This document shows positions 24,400-32,967 of a stretch of DNA of 35,373 bases, piece after piece. The DNA is taken from contig NQOH01000005.1 in the NCBI GenBank assembly GCA_003585735.1, forward strand, positions 10,008 through 45,380. Reading direction: 5' to 3'. The DNA is from Gardnerella kenyensis (GTDB taxonomy: Bacteria > Actinomycetota > Actinomycetes > Actinomycetales > Bifidobacteriaceae). The position numbers and the translations under genes are program-made. Positions within the stretch are counted from its first letter, which is position 1. Each line of letters opens with the position of its first letter. Below the pieces are notes generated by a model. That model saw only the letters and a list, made by a program, of their open reading frames with translations, searched no databases and had not been told where the DNA came from.

Positions 24400-24476
24400 G
24401 GCTTTGTGAATATTCGCTAAAAGCTTTTAAGTTTCGACTTAATTGCTATTGGCGTTTATCACAAAGCCATTTTTAT
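24400..24476 (+). terminator. terminator after the long secreted protein
   Basis: TGGCTTTGTG at 24400 pairs with CACAAAGCCA at 24459-24468, followed by TTTTTATTAT. The long interior holds a smaller TTAAGT-TTCG-ACTTAA hairpin. Confidence 0.7.
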
Positions 24477-24616
24477 TATCCCAAAACTCGCGCCACAACA
24501 ACTAGTTCGTAAAATAACTTATACATAAAATAATCAAATTCTTATAAAAACTAGCGCAATATACATAAAGCATGACACAATAGTAAGTAGTGTGTTTTTT
24601 GAAGGGAGCAGGTCAC

Positions 24617-25900
24617 GTGAGTGAGCGACAAACCGTGCAGCGCTGGATGATTACAGTAGGTGGTGTCGAACAGGCACGTGTGGGTGCTGGACAGTCGGTA
24701 GAGATTGGCCGCAAACCTATACGCCCATTGCGCGAAGATGGATTTAAGCGCGTCGACATAGTAGACAACAAGCGTTCTATGTCAAAAAGGCATGCGCTTC
24801 TTATTGTTGATAATCGTGGAGTAGCAACAATTCGCGATTTGCATTCCACGAATGGAACGTACTTGGTTGGTGCAAATGGAGATTTGCTTAGACTGGAGCC
24901 GGATGTTGATTTCCAGCTTCCAGATAGCTTAATGCGTATGCAATTTGGCGATGTGCCAGTTGATTTTGTGCGCGTAGAAGAAGAAGCTCCTGATGCTGAT
25001 CAAAAAAATGAAGTGCGAAATTTGTTCTCGTATGCAACTGACGATTTGCATGATGAGCCAGCTGCATCAGGCTTATCAGTAGATCAAATTCTTGATTTGC
25101 GTGCTGGAGAACCTACTGGCATTTTCCATGCACAATCTGTTGCGCATCCTGGATTGTCGTGGCAGCAGGGTGAACAAAAATCTCCTCTTGATAATATTTC
25201 TCCGGTTAATCATGATGTAACATTCCCTGTAGTGCAAGAACAGCAGGAACAGCCGGTGGAACCGCGTAATTTGTTTGATGATGCTAAAGCTTTGCAAGCT
25301 GAAGATCATGTGAAAGAAGAAGTCGAATCTGACGTTTTAAATAGTGATCCTATTAAAACTGAAAGCAACAACACAAATTACGATTTCGCATCAACTAATA
25401 CGAATGTTGAAAGCGTAAGTAGCGTAAGCAATATCAGTAGCATAGATAACAGCGTTGATAGTAGCGTATCTAGTAGTGAATCTAGCGGCATTGCTAGTAA
25501 CGTCGACACTAGCGCAAGTATCGTAAATAACGTAAGCAACGTAAGTAACGTAAGCAACGTAAGCAATATCGGCAGCATCGACACCAGTATTGATGAGTCT
25601 TACACTCCAGCATTTGAGCCTGGCTCAGTATTTGAAAAGGTATCAAAGGGAGAATTTGACTCTCAGCAGCAAATAATTGAGATTGATGGTTACACTTCTC
25701 AAGAAGCTAAAGAAAGCAATGATTTTTCAAGGCAATTTGAAATGGCTCAGTATCCTGAGTTGCTCCCGTATTTGGCTGCAAATACCGGCTTATACGATGA
25801 TTTATATGCTTGGCTGGCGGCACAAGGTAACGCAGAAGTAGATTCTGCTCTTGCGCGTAACAGCGGTTATAGCGCATATCGTAAAGCTATTGAACAGTAA
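24617..25900 (+). CDS. FHA-domain protein with Asn/Ser-rich linker
   Basis: A 427-residue protein. Residues 1-110 form a forkhead-associated fold that reads phosphothreonine: GRKP at 31-34, RSMSKRH at 53-59 and STNGTYL at 77-83 match its conserved contacts. A long low-complexity linker follows (about 140-345), with Val/Ser/Asn triplet repeats encoded by 9-bp AACGTAAGC units. The C-terminal 60 residues (MAQYPELLPYLAAN...YDDLYAWLAAQG) resemble the variant leucine-rich repeats of other actinobacterial proteins. GTG at 24617 with GAAGGGAG upstream is chosen over the in-frame start at 24590. It lies 33 bp before the helicase-like gene, so the pair probably act together, perhaps under a Ser/Thr kinase. 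Confidence 0.85.
   Translation: MSERQTVQRWMITVGGVEQARVGAGQSVEIGRKPIRPLREDGFKRVDIVDNKRSMSKRHALLIVDNRGVATIRDLHSTNGTYLVGANGDLLRLEPDVDFQLPDSLMRMQFGDVPVDFVRVEEEAPDADQKNEVRNLFSYATDDLHDEPAASGLSVDQILDLRAGEPTGIFHAQSVAHPGLSWQQGEQKSPLDNISPVNHDVTFPVVQEQQEQPVEPRNLFDDAKALQAEDHVKEEVESDVLNSDPIKTESNNTNYDFASTNTNVESVSSVSNISSIDNSVDSSVSSSESSGIASNVDTSASIVNNVSNVSNVSNVSNIGSIDTSIDESYTPAFEPGSVFEKVSKGEFDSQQQIIEIDGYTSQEAKESNDFSRQFEMAQYPELLPYLAANTGLYDDLYAWLAAQGNAEVDSALARNSGYSAYRKAIEQ
25528..25568 (+). repeat. 9-bp AACGTAAGC tandem repeat in the FHA gene
   Basis: Four or so copies encode V-S-N triplets. The period is a multiple of three, so copy-number change would alter linker length without frameshift. Confidence 0.8.
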
Positions 25901-25933
25901 GCAAGTTGAACAGTAAGCAAGTAGGGCGGAAAC

Positions 25934-28900
25934 ATGAGCGATACAAATAATATGGAACAAGATTCGCCAGCAAAAGATTTTACTGGTTCTTTAGCTGGTA
26001 ATTCTTATACGGAGAATGCTGCTGTGGAAGACGATTCCTTGCGTAATAAATCTAATGCGCAAGTTTCTAAATTTGATGAATTGAGTCGCATCGTAAGCTG
26101 GAAAAAACAATATCAGTCGCAATTATCTCCTTCTCCTTTAGAAGATATTACGCAACTTGCTGCACAGTTGGAATTAACTCATGCGCATCCTTCTGGGATT
26201 GCTCAGCTTTTTGCTAGTGGCAAAGTCACCTTAAAATCTTTGTTTAGAGATTCTGGAATGTTGCGAGCTGCTGGACGTAGGCTCGACCGCGTTTTCGAAG
26301 ATCGAGATGCAAAAGCGCATGAAAGCGGTGTTTCTGAACTTTCCTTAATTGTTGGTGTTGCGTCTTGGAATGGCAACCATGTGCCGGTTCTTACGTATCC
26401 AGTTCGAGTTGTTCGTGATACAAATCAAGATGAAACTTCTGCAACTATCTACTTTTCGGGAAGCGTTGGTTTAAATCGTTCGCTTGTATCGCGCTTACTT
26501 GAGCGCGGTGTTGAGTTGCGCGAAGACGTGCTATTTGATGGCTCGCATTACGAAAGTGGCACTCCAGAAACGTCGGTTGTTTTTGAAGCAATATGCCAGC
26601 AGGCGCGTCATGCTTTCCCTGATTTTGATATTGAGCGAGATATTGTTCTTGGCTGCTTCACGGATGCTGGCTCACGTTTTGTGGCAGAAAGCGAATACAT
26701 TATAGATTCTCTAAAAAATGGCGGCGCAGGTAATACTGTTATTAATGCCATGGCTGGGGATGATAAAGCTAAGCAGATTCTTAAATCGACTAAAAACCCT
26801 GAATATAGTCCTTTCGATGCGGATCCTCATAGCGAGTGCGAAGTGGGGGATGTTGACAACACTGTTCGCTATGCTGCAGATTTAGTTGCTTCTGGAAGTT
26901 CGTTATTTGTAAATATTGATTCAGGTTCTGATTCTGCTGCAATTGCTGCTGCAATAGCTTCTCGTTCTGTGCTTGCAGGACGTTCAGTGTTGTATGTTCC
27001 AAATGTTGTTGAGCAGCAACGTCGATTCCGATACACTTTGAACACTCACGAAATTTCTTCATTAGCATTAGACGTTTCGGATGGTCATATTGCAAAGCAT
27101 GTTGATTCTCAATTGATTGCTGCAGTTGGTGCGCGTCAAAGCGTTGCAACTTCGCGTTTTGAGCAGGTTGCGGATGAGCTTGTTGGTGTGCGCTCGCGTC
27201 TTACTCGCTATTTAGGAGACCTTCACGGAATTAATGAAACTTGGGGAGTGTCTGCGTACCAAACTATCCAAAATCTTGCTGCAATTGCTATGCTCCCGTC
27301 ACATCCTTCTACTCATGTGCGTTTAGATGTGGCGTCTGCGCATGCTATGACTAATCAAGTTGATGCTTGGGCTAAAAAATTCCATCAAGCGGATGAGCTT
27401 GGTGAGTTCAGCATTAATCCTGAGGATACTCCTTGGTTTGGTGCGTCTATTTTTGACGAAAATGAAGCAGTAGCCGTGTATCAGCGAGTTGTGGATGTTC
27501 TTCTTAAACTTCTTCCTGCTACTCGCGAGCAAGTTAAAAGCACTGTACAAAGCTGTGGTTTCCCTGTGCCAACAACGGTTCGTGAGTGGAGCAGGCAAGT
27601 TACAGTATTAAAGAATCTTCGCCGCGTGCTTGACGTTTTCCAGCCGGATATTTTTGAGCGTGACTTAGACGCAATGATTGAAGCTAGTAAGCCAAAAGCT
27701 CAACGCAAAGCTGAAGGCACTGTTATGGGCTTCTGGGAGCGCCGTCACCATGTGCGCGAAGCTCGTAGCTTGCTTAGGGTTGGAGCTAAAGTTGAAGATC
27801 TTCACGAAGCTTTAAAGATTGTTGCTCAGCAAGCGGCTCAGTGGCGTACTTTTGTGCCTCACGGCGGATGGCCTGTGTTGCCTCCAAAATTAGACGAATT
27901 AGTTAGCACTCAAGATGTATTATCTAGGCATTTGGTTGCTTTAGATGCAGTGTTAGCTACAACTCGTCAAGGTGCAGATCTTGAAAACATTGAGTTTACG
28001 CAACTTGAGGCACGTTTACAGGCTTTGCACGACGATCGTGCTTCTTTGGATACTTTGCCTGGTCGTTCTAAGTTGGAGCGTGAATTTAACAACGCCGGTT
28101 TGACTGATTTAGTAAATGATTTAAGGCATCGTCATATTACAGGGGATGCTCTTGACGGCGAATTGCAACTTGCTTGGTGGACAACTGTTTTTGAGGATAT
28201 TGTTAACGCTTCTGCGATTATTTCTCATCAAGACGGTTCTGCAATGCAAGATGCGTCTGACCGCTTTGTGCAAGTAGATACTGAGCATGTGCGTTCTATT
28301 GGCCCAATGGTTCAGCAAGAAGCTATGAAGCATTTGTGCGAATTATTGTTCTCGCATACTCAAGAAGCAAATCAATTGCATACTATGCTTGCAAGCAACC
28401 GTTCCGGAATAACTTTTAATAAACTTTTGCGTAATTATGCAGAAATTGTGTTAGCTGCTAAGCCAATATTGCTTGCTATGCCATCTACTCTTACTATGAT
28501 GACACCGCTTAGCCCTATTGCAGATACTGTAATTATTGATTCTGCAGAGCATATGTCAAGTATTGAGCTGTTCTCTATTTTGGCGCGTGCTCGTCAGGTT
28601 GTTGTGTTGGCTCACAAGCAGACAGTAAGTTGCGAAAGTTTGAATGCTCTTATTTCACTGCTTCCGTCTGTAACAGTTGTGTCGCGTTCAACAAGGCGTT
28701 CGTTGCGTTTAGCTAGATTCTTGGAAGAGCATGGCTATGGAAAACTACGTCATGATATTCCTGTTGAGCGCTTGCAAGGCAAGGTGCGTTTGCATCAAAT
28801 TGAGGCAACTGGCGTTCCAGTATTATCTTCTGGTCTTATTGAAAGCAGTCAGCGCGAAATTGATGAAGTAGTGGATCTTATTCGTCAGCGTGCTAAAACC

Positions 28901-29701
28901 TTTACGGTTGTGCCTTCAACTTACGTTCTTGTGGTTGTTACGTTAACAAACGTGTTTAGAAGCCGTTTGGGTGCGGAGCTTAAGGCCTTGTCTATTAAAG
29001 ACGAAAATATGGCTCGATTCTTGCGTCATGTGCGCTTAATGAGTGTTCATGAGGCTTCCGGAGCTGTGGCTACGGACGTGATTATGTCGCTGTGCTATGC
29101 AAAAACTTCGCACGGCCGACTTCTTCAACAATTCGGTTTGCTTGAAGAAGAAGGCGGAAGTAGCATGCTTCTAGACGCTCTTGCTTTGGCTCGACGTCAT
29201 CTTGATATTGTAAGTGCTTTTACTTCTAAAGATATGGAAGATGATCGCTTGCACCAAGATGGCCCTAAGCTTTTGAAGACTTTGTTGCAATGGGCTGAGA
29301 AGTTAAGTGATAAGCCGTTGCGTCCAGAAGATTCTCACGACGTTGAATCGCAACTTGCTCAACAATCTGCAAAAGATAACGTATTGTTTGCAGATTTGGC
29401 TGAGCGTATTCGTTCTCGCGGATTGCGTGTAGAAGTTAATTACGGCTTCGATAATGATTCTAGAATTCCTATGGTTGTTGGCCTTGCAGATAAACCGTTC
29501 GCTTTGGCTGTTCTCACTGATGATGCTCAATTTATGAGCGTGCAATCTACTCGTGAACGTCATCGCATGATGATTCAAGATTTGGAATCTTTGGGATGGT
29601 CTGTGATGACAGTTTGGAGCGTTGGAGCGTTCGTAAATCCTGAAAAAGAAGTGGATCGCGTTATTTCTCGCCTTGGCGAATTATATGGTGATAACGAATG
29701 A
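25934..29701 (+). CDS. degenerate superfamily 1 helicase-like protein with nuclease-like C-terminus
   Basis: A 1255-residue protein laid out like actinobacterial SF1 (AAA_11/AAA_12) helicase-endonuclease fusions. At residues 326-340 (VNIDSGSDSAAIAAA), followed by AGRSVLYVPN, the place of the Walker A loop has no GKT/S. At 864-874 DTVIIDSAEHM replaces a Walker B DEA(S)Q motif, and ARARQVVVLAHKQT follows as in UPF1-like helicases. Residues 1160-1250 (RIPMVVG, LAVLTDD, ESLGWSVMTVWSVGAFVNP) resemble the MTES_1575-type PD-(D/E)XK nuclease fold. I infer an inactive ATPase with a possibly inactive nuclease. It ends overlapping the 67-residue gene by ATGA. No close relative of known function is recalled. 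Confidence 0.65.
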   Translation: MSDTNNMEQDSPAKDFTGSLAGNSYTENAAVEDDSLRNKSNAQVSKFDELSRIVSWKKQYQSQLSPSPLEDITQLAAQLELTHAHPSGIAQLFASGKVTLKSLFRDSGMLRAAGRRLDRVFEDRDAKAHESGVSELSLIVGVASWNGNHVPVLTYPVRVVRDTNQDETSATIYFSGSVGLNRSLVSRLLERGVELREDVLFDGSHYESGTPETSVVFEAICQQARHAFPDFDIERDIVLGCFTDAGSRFVAESEYIIDSLKNGGAGNTVINAMAGDDKAKQILKSTKNPEYSPFDADPHSECEVGDVDNTVRYAADLVASGSSLFVNIDSGSDSAAIAAAIASRSVLAGRSVLYVPNVVEQQRRFRYTLNTHEISSLALDVSDGHIAKHVDSQLIAAVGARQSVATSRFEQVADELVGVRSRLTRYLGDLHGINETWGVSAYQTIQNLAAIAMLPSHPSTHVRLDVASAHAMTNQVDAWAKKFHQADELGEFSINPEDTPWFGASIFDENEAVAVYQRVVDVLLKLLPATREQVKSTVQSCGFPVPTTVREWSRQVTVLKNLRRVLDVFQPDIFERDLDAMIEASKPKAQRKAEGTVMGFWERRHHVREARSLLRVGAKVEDLHEALKIVAQQAAQWRTFVPHGGWPVLPPKLDELVSTQDVLSRHLVALDAVLATTRQGADLENIEFTQLEARLQALHDDRASLDTLPGRSKLEREFNNAGLTDLVNDLRHRHITGDALDGELQLAWWTTVFEDIVNASAIISHQDGSAMQDASDRFVQVDTEHVRSIGPMVQQEAMKHLCELLFSHTQEANQLHTMLASNRSGITFNKLLRNYAEIVLAAKPILLAMPSTLTMMTPLSPIADTVIIDSAEHMSSIELFSILARARQVVVLAHKQTVSCESLNALISLLPSVTVVSRSTRRSLRLARFLEEHGYGKLRHDIPVERLQGKVRLHQIEATGVPVLSSGLIESSQREIDEVVDLIRQRAKTFTVVPSTYVLVVVTLTNVFRSRLGAELKALSIKDENMARFLRHVRLMSVHEASGAVATDVIMSLCYAKTSHGRLLQQFGLLEEEGGSSMLLDALALARRHLDIVSAFTSKDMEDDRLHQDGPKLLKTLLQWAEKLSDKPLRPEDSHDVESQLAQQSAKDNVLFADLAERIRSRGLRVEVNYGFDNDSRIPMVVGLADKPFALAVLTDDAQFMSVQSTRERHRMMIQDLESLGWSVMTVWSVGAFVNPEKEVDRVISRLGELYGDNE

Positions 29702-29901
29702 GCGAATATAATCCAAATCGTCGCTCTCCAAGAAAGTCTGTTCGCGTTGTTCGTGAAGGCTCTGAGCTTTTTGACGCTGATGGCGTAAAGCTGGAGCCTT
29801 CTGACGAACTTACTTTGCAACAACGTAATCAAGATGACGATAATCGTATTTTGAGTGAGTTGCCACCTCATTGGGCTGTGTTTTCTGAGCATGAGCGCTA
29901 A
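29698..29901 (+). CDS. small hypothetical protein coupled to the helicase-like gene
   Basis: A 67-residue hydrophilic protein (MSEYNPNRRSPRKSVRVVREG...), with a basic first half and acidic second half. Its ATG overlaps the previous stop as ATGA, indicating translational coupling. It ends in LPPHWAVFSEHER. No known family recognised; it may be a partner of the helicase-like protein. Confidence 0.7.
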   Translation: MSEYNPNRRSPRKSVRVVREGSELFDADGVKLEPSDELTLQQRNQDDDNRILSELPPHWAVFSEHER

Positions 29902-29930
29902 AAAGTCATGCGCAATCGCATATAATCACA

Positions 29931-29966
29931 TTGCTAATAAAGTTGCTAATAAAGTTGCTAATAAAA
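29931..29966. repeat. three 12-bp tandem repeats (TTGCTAATAAAG)
   Basis: Three copies in the spacer before the FmdB gene, the last with its final base changed. No function assigned. Confidence 0.85.
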
Positions 29967-30061
29967 CTGTAGTTTTTTACTAAGCTGTCCTAGTATGTAC
30001 TAGGATATTTGAGGGAACAGTAAGCTTCTACTTACATGCTCGTATTACTTCGGAGGAACTT

Positions 30062-30238
30062 TTGCCTACTTATCATTACCGCTGCAAAGAATGCGGATAC
30101 GATTTTTCTGAACATCAATCATTTTCGGATGAGCCTATTACGATTTGCCCACAGTGCGGCAAAAACGCTGTTCGCAAAGTGTATTCTGCGCCTCCAATTA
30201 ATTTCAAAGGCAAAGGCTTTTACCGAACCGATAAGTAA
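30062..30238 (+). CDS. FmdB-family zinc-ribbon protein
   Basis: A 58-residue protein with two CxxC pairs, Cys8/Cys11 (RCKECG) and Cys29/Cys32 (CPQCG), forming a rubredoxin-like zinc ribbon. The frame opens with TTG at 30062, five bases after GGAGG; the ORF is too short to be found by a long-ORF search. The C-terminus (SAPPINFKGKGFYRTD) is typical of the family, often named FmdB from an amidase regulator. FmdB genes commonly precede a SAF-domain gene in Actinobacteria, as here. Molecular role unknown. Confidence 0.92.
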   Translation: MPTYHYRCKECGYDFSEHQSFSDEPITICPQCGKNAVRKVYSAPPINFKGKGFYRTDK

Positions 30239-30257
30239 TTGTGCTTATAAAAACTTT

Positions 30258-30298
30258 AATTGCGCATTGATAGGTTTTATCCACAATGCGCAATTTTT
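30258..30298 (+). terminator. terminator after the FmdB gene
   Basis: A perfect 12-bp stem, AATTGCGCATTG with CAATGCGCAATT, 14-nt loop, then TTTATT. Confidence 0.85.
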
Positions 30299-30334
30299 AT
30301 TGCGCGACTCTTTTGCTTACGTAACAATGCAAAT

Positions 30335-31153
30335 ATGAGTACAAGTTTTTCTTTATTTTCAAAAAATCAGCGCTCTATACGCACAAGCGCATTATTGCAG
30401 CGAAGGCAAAGCGCCTTTGTGCGAAAAATAATTGTGGTTTTATGCGCTGGAGTTATGGCTTTGCTTGTAATTTCGTCGATTATTGATGCTCAAGCAACGC
30501 AAGTTATTCCGGTTGCATCAAGGCATATTCAGCAGGGATCTAAAATTACAGCTAACGATATTAGCTATATAAAAGTTCCTCAGCATAAAATATTTTTTAA
30601 TACTTTATCTGAGCAAATTAATTCGCATAATCCTCTTATTGCAACTTGCGAAATAAATATTGGCATGCCAATTTTTAAGAATGAAGTAAGTCATGTGCCA
30701 AGTATTCCGGATGGTTTTACTTCTATTAGCGTGCATTTAGCTAGTGCAGATCACACGTTAGTGCCTGGAGAGCATATTAATCTTGCTTTTAGTAAGCCTA
30801 TTCAAGATGAAGAAGATAGCGCTTCAAAAAATAGCAAAAATGCGGAAAGTGGAAAAGACGAATCAGAAAATTCGGGAAATTCGGGAAACTCGGGAAATTC
30901 GGAAGAATCGAACGAATCGGAAGAACAGGAAGAATCAAACGAAACTAGTTCTTCAACAATAGATAGCAAATACGTAAGCGTAATTCATAACGTTATGGTA
31001 ATGCGCATAACGCAAGGCTCTCAATCGTCTGAAAATCAGCAGAATACAACAACTATTGCGCTTCCTGCATCAGACGCTTTGCGGTTGTTACAAGCGCAGT
31101 CGGCGAATTCCTCATTAGCGATTGTTGCCATGAAGCATGCGAGTAATAAGTAG
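30335..31153 (+). CDS. SAF-domain membrane protein (CpaB/RcpC-like)
   Basis: A 272-residue protein with one N-terminal membrane helix (about 30-50, VVLCAGVMALLVISSI) and a SAF/beta-clip region following (VIPVASRHIQQGSKITANDISYIKVP), as in CpaB/FlgA pilus-assembly proteins. A Ser/Asn/Glu-rich insert at about 165-215 carries NSGNSGNS repeats. No pilus genes adjoin, so a pilus role is not established. ATG at 30335 is used; no ribosome-binding site is visible, and the message could be leaderless. Confidence 0.75.
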   Translation: MSTSFSLFSKNQRSIRTSALLQRRQSAFVRKIIVVLCAGVMALLVISSIIDAQATQVIPVASRHIQQGSKITANDISYIKVPQHKIFFNTLSEQINSHNPLIATCEINIGMPIFKNEVSHVPSIPDGFTSISVHLASADHTLVPGEHINLAFSKPIQDEEDSASKNSKNAESGKDESENSGNSGNSGNSEESNESEEQEESNETSSSTIDSKYVSVIHNVMVMRITQGSQSSENQQNTTTIALPASDALRLLQAQSANSSLAIVAMKHASNK

Positions 31154-31227
31154 TGTGCTTACACAGCATATTGTGTGAAATCGCGTGAATTAAACCTACA
31201 TTTTGACGACACGCCGAAGCGTTTATA

Positions 31228-31257
31228 TTGCTACACATCCCGTGACTTCTTTATATT
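31228..31257 (+). promoter_or_regulatory. promoter of the membrane-protein gene (possibly leaderless)
   Basis: TTGCTA at 31228-31233, about 18 bp, then TATATT at 31252-31257, with the ATG at 31265 seven bases later and no ribosome-binding site. Confidence 0.5.
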
Positions 31258-31264
31258 AATAACT

Positions 31265-32389
31265 ATGGGTTATGAATCGGTGAGTGCGCTACTTGTGTTG
31301 ATCATCCTCGTAGCCTTATGGTTCGGGTGGCTGCCTAATCACACGGTTAATGGCATGAAGACCATGCTTGAGCATCGAGAAGATAGGTTTTCACCAACGC
31401 TCCATCTTGTAGGTGAGTGGAGTATCGCGCGTATTTGTGACGGTACCGGTATGTTGGCAAAAGAGGCTTGTATGCAACCGACTCAACAAAAACGAACATT
31501 AACACCTGAACATATTGCGCGTATTCGTGCAGCTAGACGTGCTGCGATTCGACGACGTTGCGTGTTGGTTGCGTCGTTGGCGTTACTGACTTTTCTTGTG
31601 TTGCTAGCTGGATTCTCTGGCCTGTTTTCGCCAGCTTTTGCGCTAATTCCTGGAGCAATGCTTGCTGTTGTGTTGTATTTTGGTTCGCGTGCTTCGAAAC
31701 ATGCGCGTCAGTGGGAAGCGCACGTGGCTAAAATGAACGCTAGGTCAAAGCAAAATGTAGAGGATGCTTTGTATGAGCGACATAACAGTACAGTTGCGAA
31801 TCAATTAAGTAACAGCAATGCTAATTCCAGCCAGATTGATGCTGTTGAGGATGCCTCTGATTTTGAATCTCAAAATGATGGTGAATTAAATAATTTTGAT
31901 AATAATTCGAATAATTCTATTCATCATAGTTCGCGTGACGATACTGCAACGTCTGTTATGGAACAGCGCGAAATTCGTGTTGCTTTGCGCAGGGCAGAAG
32001 AAGAGCGTGATGCTGTTTTGCGTTCTCGTAGCGTAGCTAAAGCTAGCGAATCTAAGGATGAGTCTTCTAACAATGTTGTTGATAGTGCAGAAGTTACTTC
32101 AAACGCTAGTAGCAATCAAGATTTGATTTCCTTCTCGCTGGATTCGAAGGCAAAAGTTGAGTCGGATGATTCTGCTGCTTCGCCTGCTCCGGAAAGCTTG
32201 GAAATTAAGTCAACTAAGCAAGTTGTGAAAGCTGTTTCAGTTGCTAAAGATATTAAATCTATTGCGAAAGCAGATTCTTCTAAATTCCATGATGAAGAGA
32301 AAGCAAGTGAAGTAGAAGCTCCGGAAAGCTCTGAAGACTCGCTTGGTGTTGCTAATTTGCACGACGTTCTTGCGCGTCGCAATGCTTAA
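31265..32389 (+). CDS. hypothetical membrane protein with long acidic/Ser-rich tail
   Basis: A 374-residue protein with a membrane helix at about 5-24 (VSALLVLIILVALWFGWLP), then two closely spaced helices near 100-145, and a long hydrophilic Ser/Asp/Glu tail with a short coiled-coil-like stretch (REIRVALRRAEEERDAV). I chose ATG at 31265 because a promoter-like element ends just before it and no RBS exists for the in-frame GTG at 31175. No recognised family. It lies between the SAF gene and groES. Confidence 0.65.
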   Translation: MGYESVSALLVLIILVALWFGWLPNHTVNGMKTMLEHREDRFSPTLHLVGEWSIARICDGTGMLAKEACMQPTQQKRTLTPEHIARIRAARRAAIRRRCVLVASLALLTFLVLLAGFSGLFSPAFALIPGAMLAVVLYFGSRASKHARQWEAHVAKMNARSKQNVEDALYERHNSTVANQLSNSNANSSQIDAVEDASDFESQNDGELNNFDNNSNNSIHHSSRDDTATSVMEQREIRVALRRAEEERDAVLRSRSVAKASESKDESSNNVVDSAEVTSNASSNQDLISFSLDSKAKVESDDSAASPAPESLEIKSTKQVVKAVSVAKDIKSIAKADSSKFHDEEKASEVEAPESSEDSLGVANLHDVLARRNA

Positions 32390-32422
32390 ATTTTCAATTA
32401 AACTAAAGATTTTTTAAAAATT

Positions 32423-32449
32423 TTAGCACTCGAGTTGGCAGAGTGCTAA
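32423..32449. promoter_or_regulatory. CIRCE element (HrcA operator) upstream of groES
   Basis: TTAGCACTC, nine bases, GAGTGCTAA: an exact match to the CIRCE inverted repeat. HrcA binds CIRCE and represses chaperonin genes until heat stress. It lies 117 bp before the groES start. Confidence 0.97.
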
Positions 32450-32565
32450 ATTCGCGGTACCATAAAAGACAGAACGTAAGTGTGATTGCGGACGTGATCG
32501 TCAGCCTCGTCGAATTGCAGCTTGCGCAAAAAGTTAGTATCTCTCTTAAGAAAGAGGTGGCGACA

Positions 32566-32859
32566 GTGTCGATTAAACTCACACCGTTGGAAGATAAGAT
32601 TATTGTTAAGCAGGCTCAGGCAGAAACTCAGACTGCTTCTGGCTTGTATATTCCAGATAATGCAAAGGAAAAGCCACAGCAGGGTGAAGTGCTTGCTGTA
32701 GGTCCTGGCCGTCGTGACGACAAGGGCGAGCGAATTCCTATGGATGTTAAGGTTGGCGATAAGGTGCTGTATTCCAAGTATGGCGGCACTGAAGTGCATT
32801 ACGAAGGCGAGGATTACTTAATCGTATCTTCTCGCGATGTGCTTGCTATTCTTGGCTAG
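32566..32859 (+). CDS. groS: co-chaperonin GroES (Hsp10)
   Basis: A 97-residue lid for GroEL. SIKLTPLEDKIIVKQ and the mobile loop around ETQTASGLYIPDNAKEK are typical, as is DYLIVSSRDVLAIL at the end. GTG at 32566 follows AAAGAGGTGG. The upstream in-frame extension to 32443 starts inside the CIRCE and is not used. No groEL follows, so it is located elsewhere, as common in this family. Confidence 0.97.
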   Translation: MSIKLTPLEDKIIVKQAQAETQTASGLYIPDNAKEKPQQGEVLAVGPGRRDDKGERIPMDVKVGDKVLYSKYGGTEVHYEGEDYLIVSSRDVLAILG

Positions 32860-32887
32860 TATTTAGCTTGTTGCAATAATAAAACTT

Positions 32888-32927
32888 GCGCTGGGAACGA
32901 CGAAATGTTGTTCCTGGCGCTTTTTTT
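32888..32927 (+). terminator. groES terminator
   Basis: Long stem from GCGCTGGGAAC to GTTCCTGGCGC (with G-U pairs, extended inward by three), then seven Ts. Confidence 0.9.
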
Positions 32928-32967
32928 ATTGTGCAATTAAGGCGTGCAAGTAGTATCATGGAGAAGT

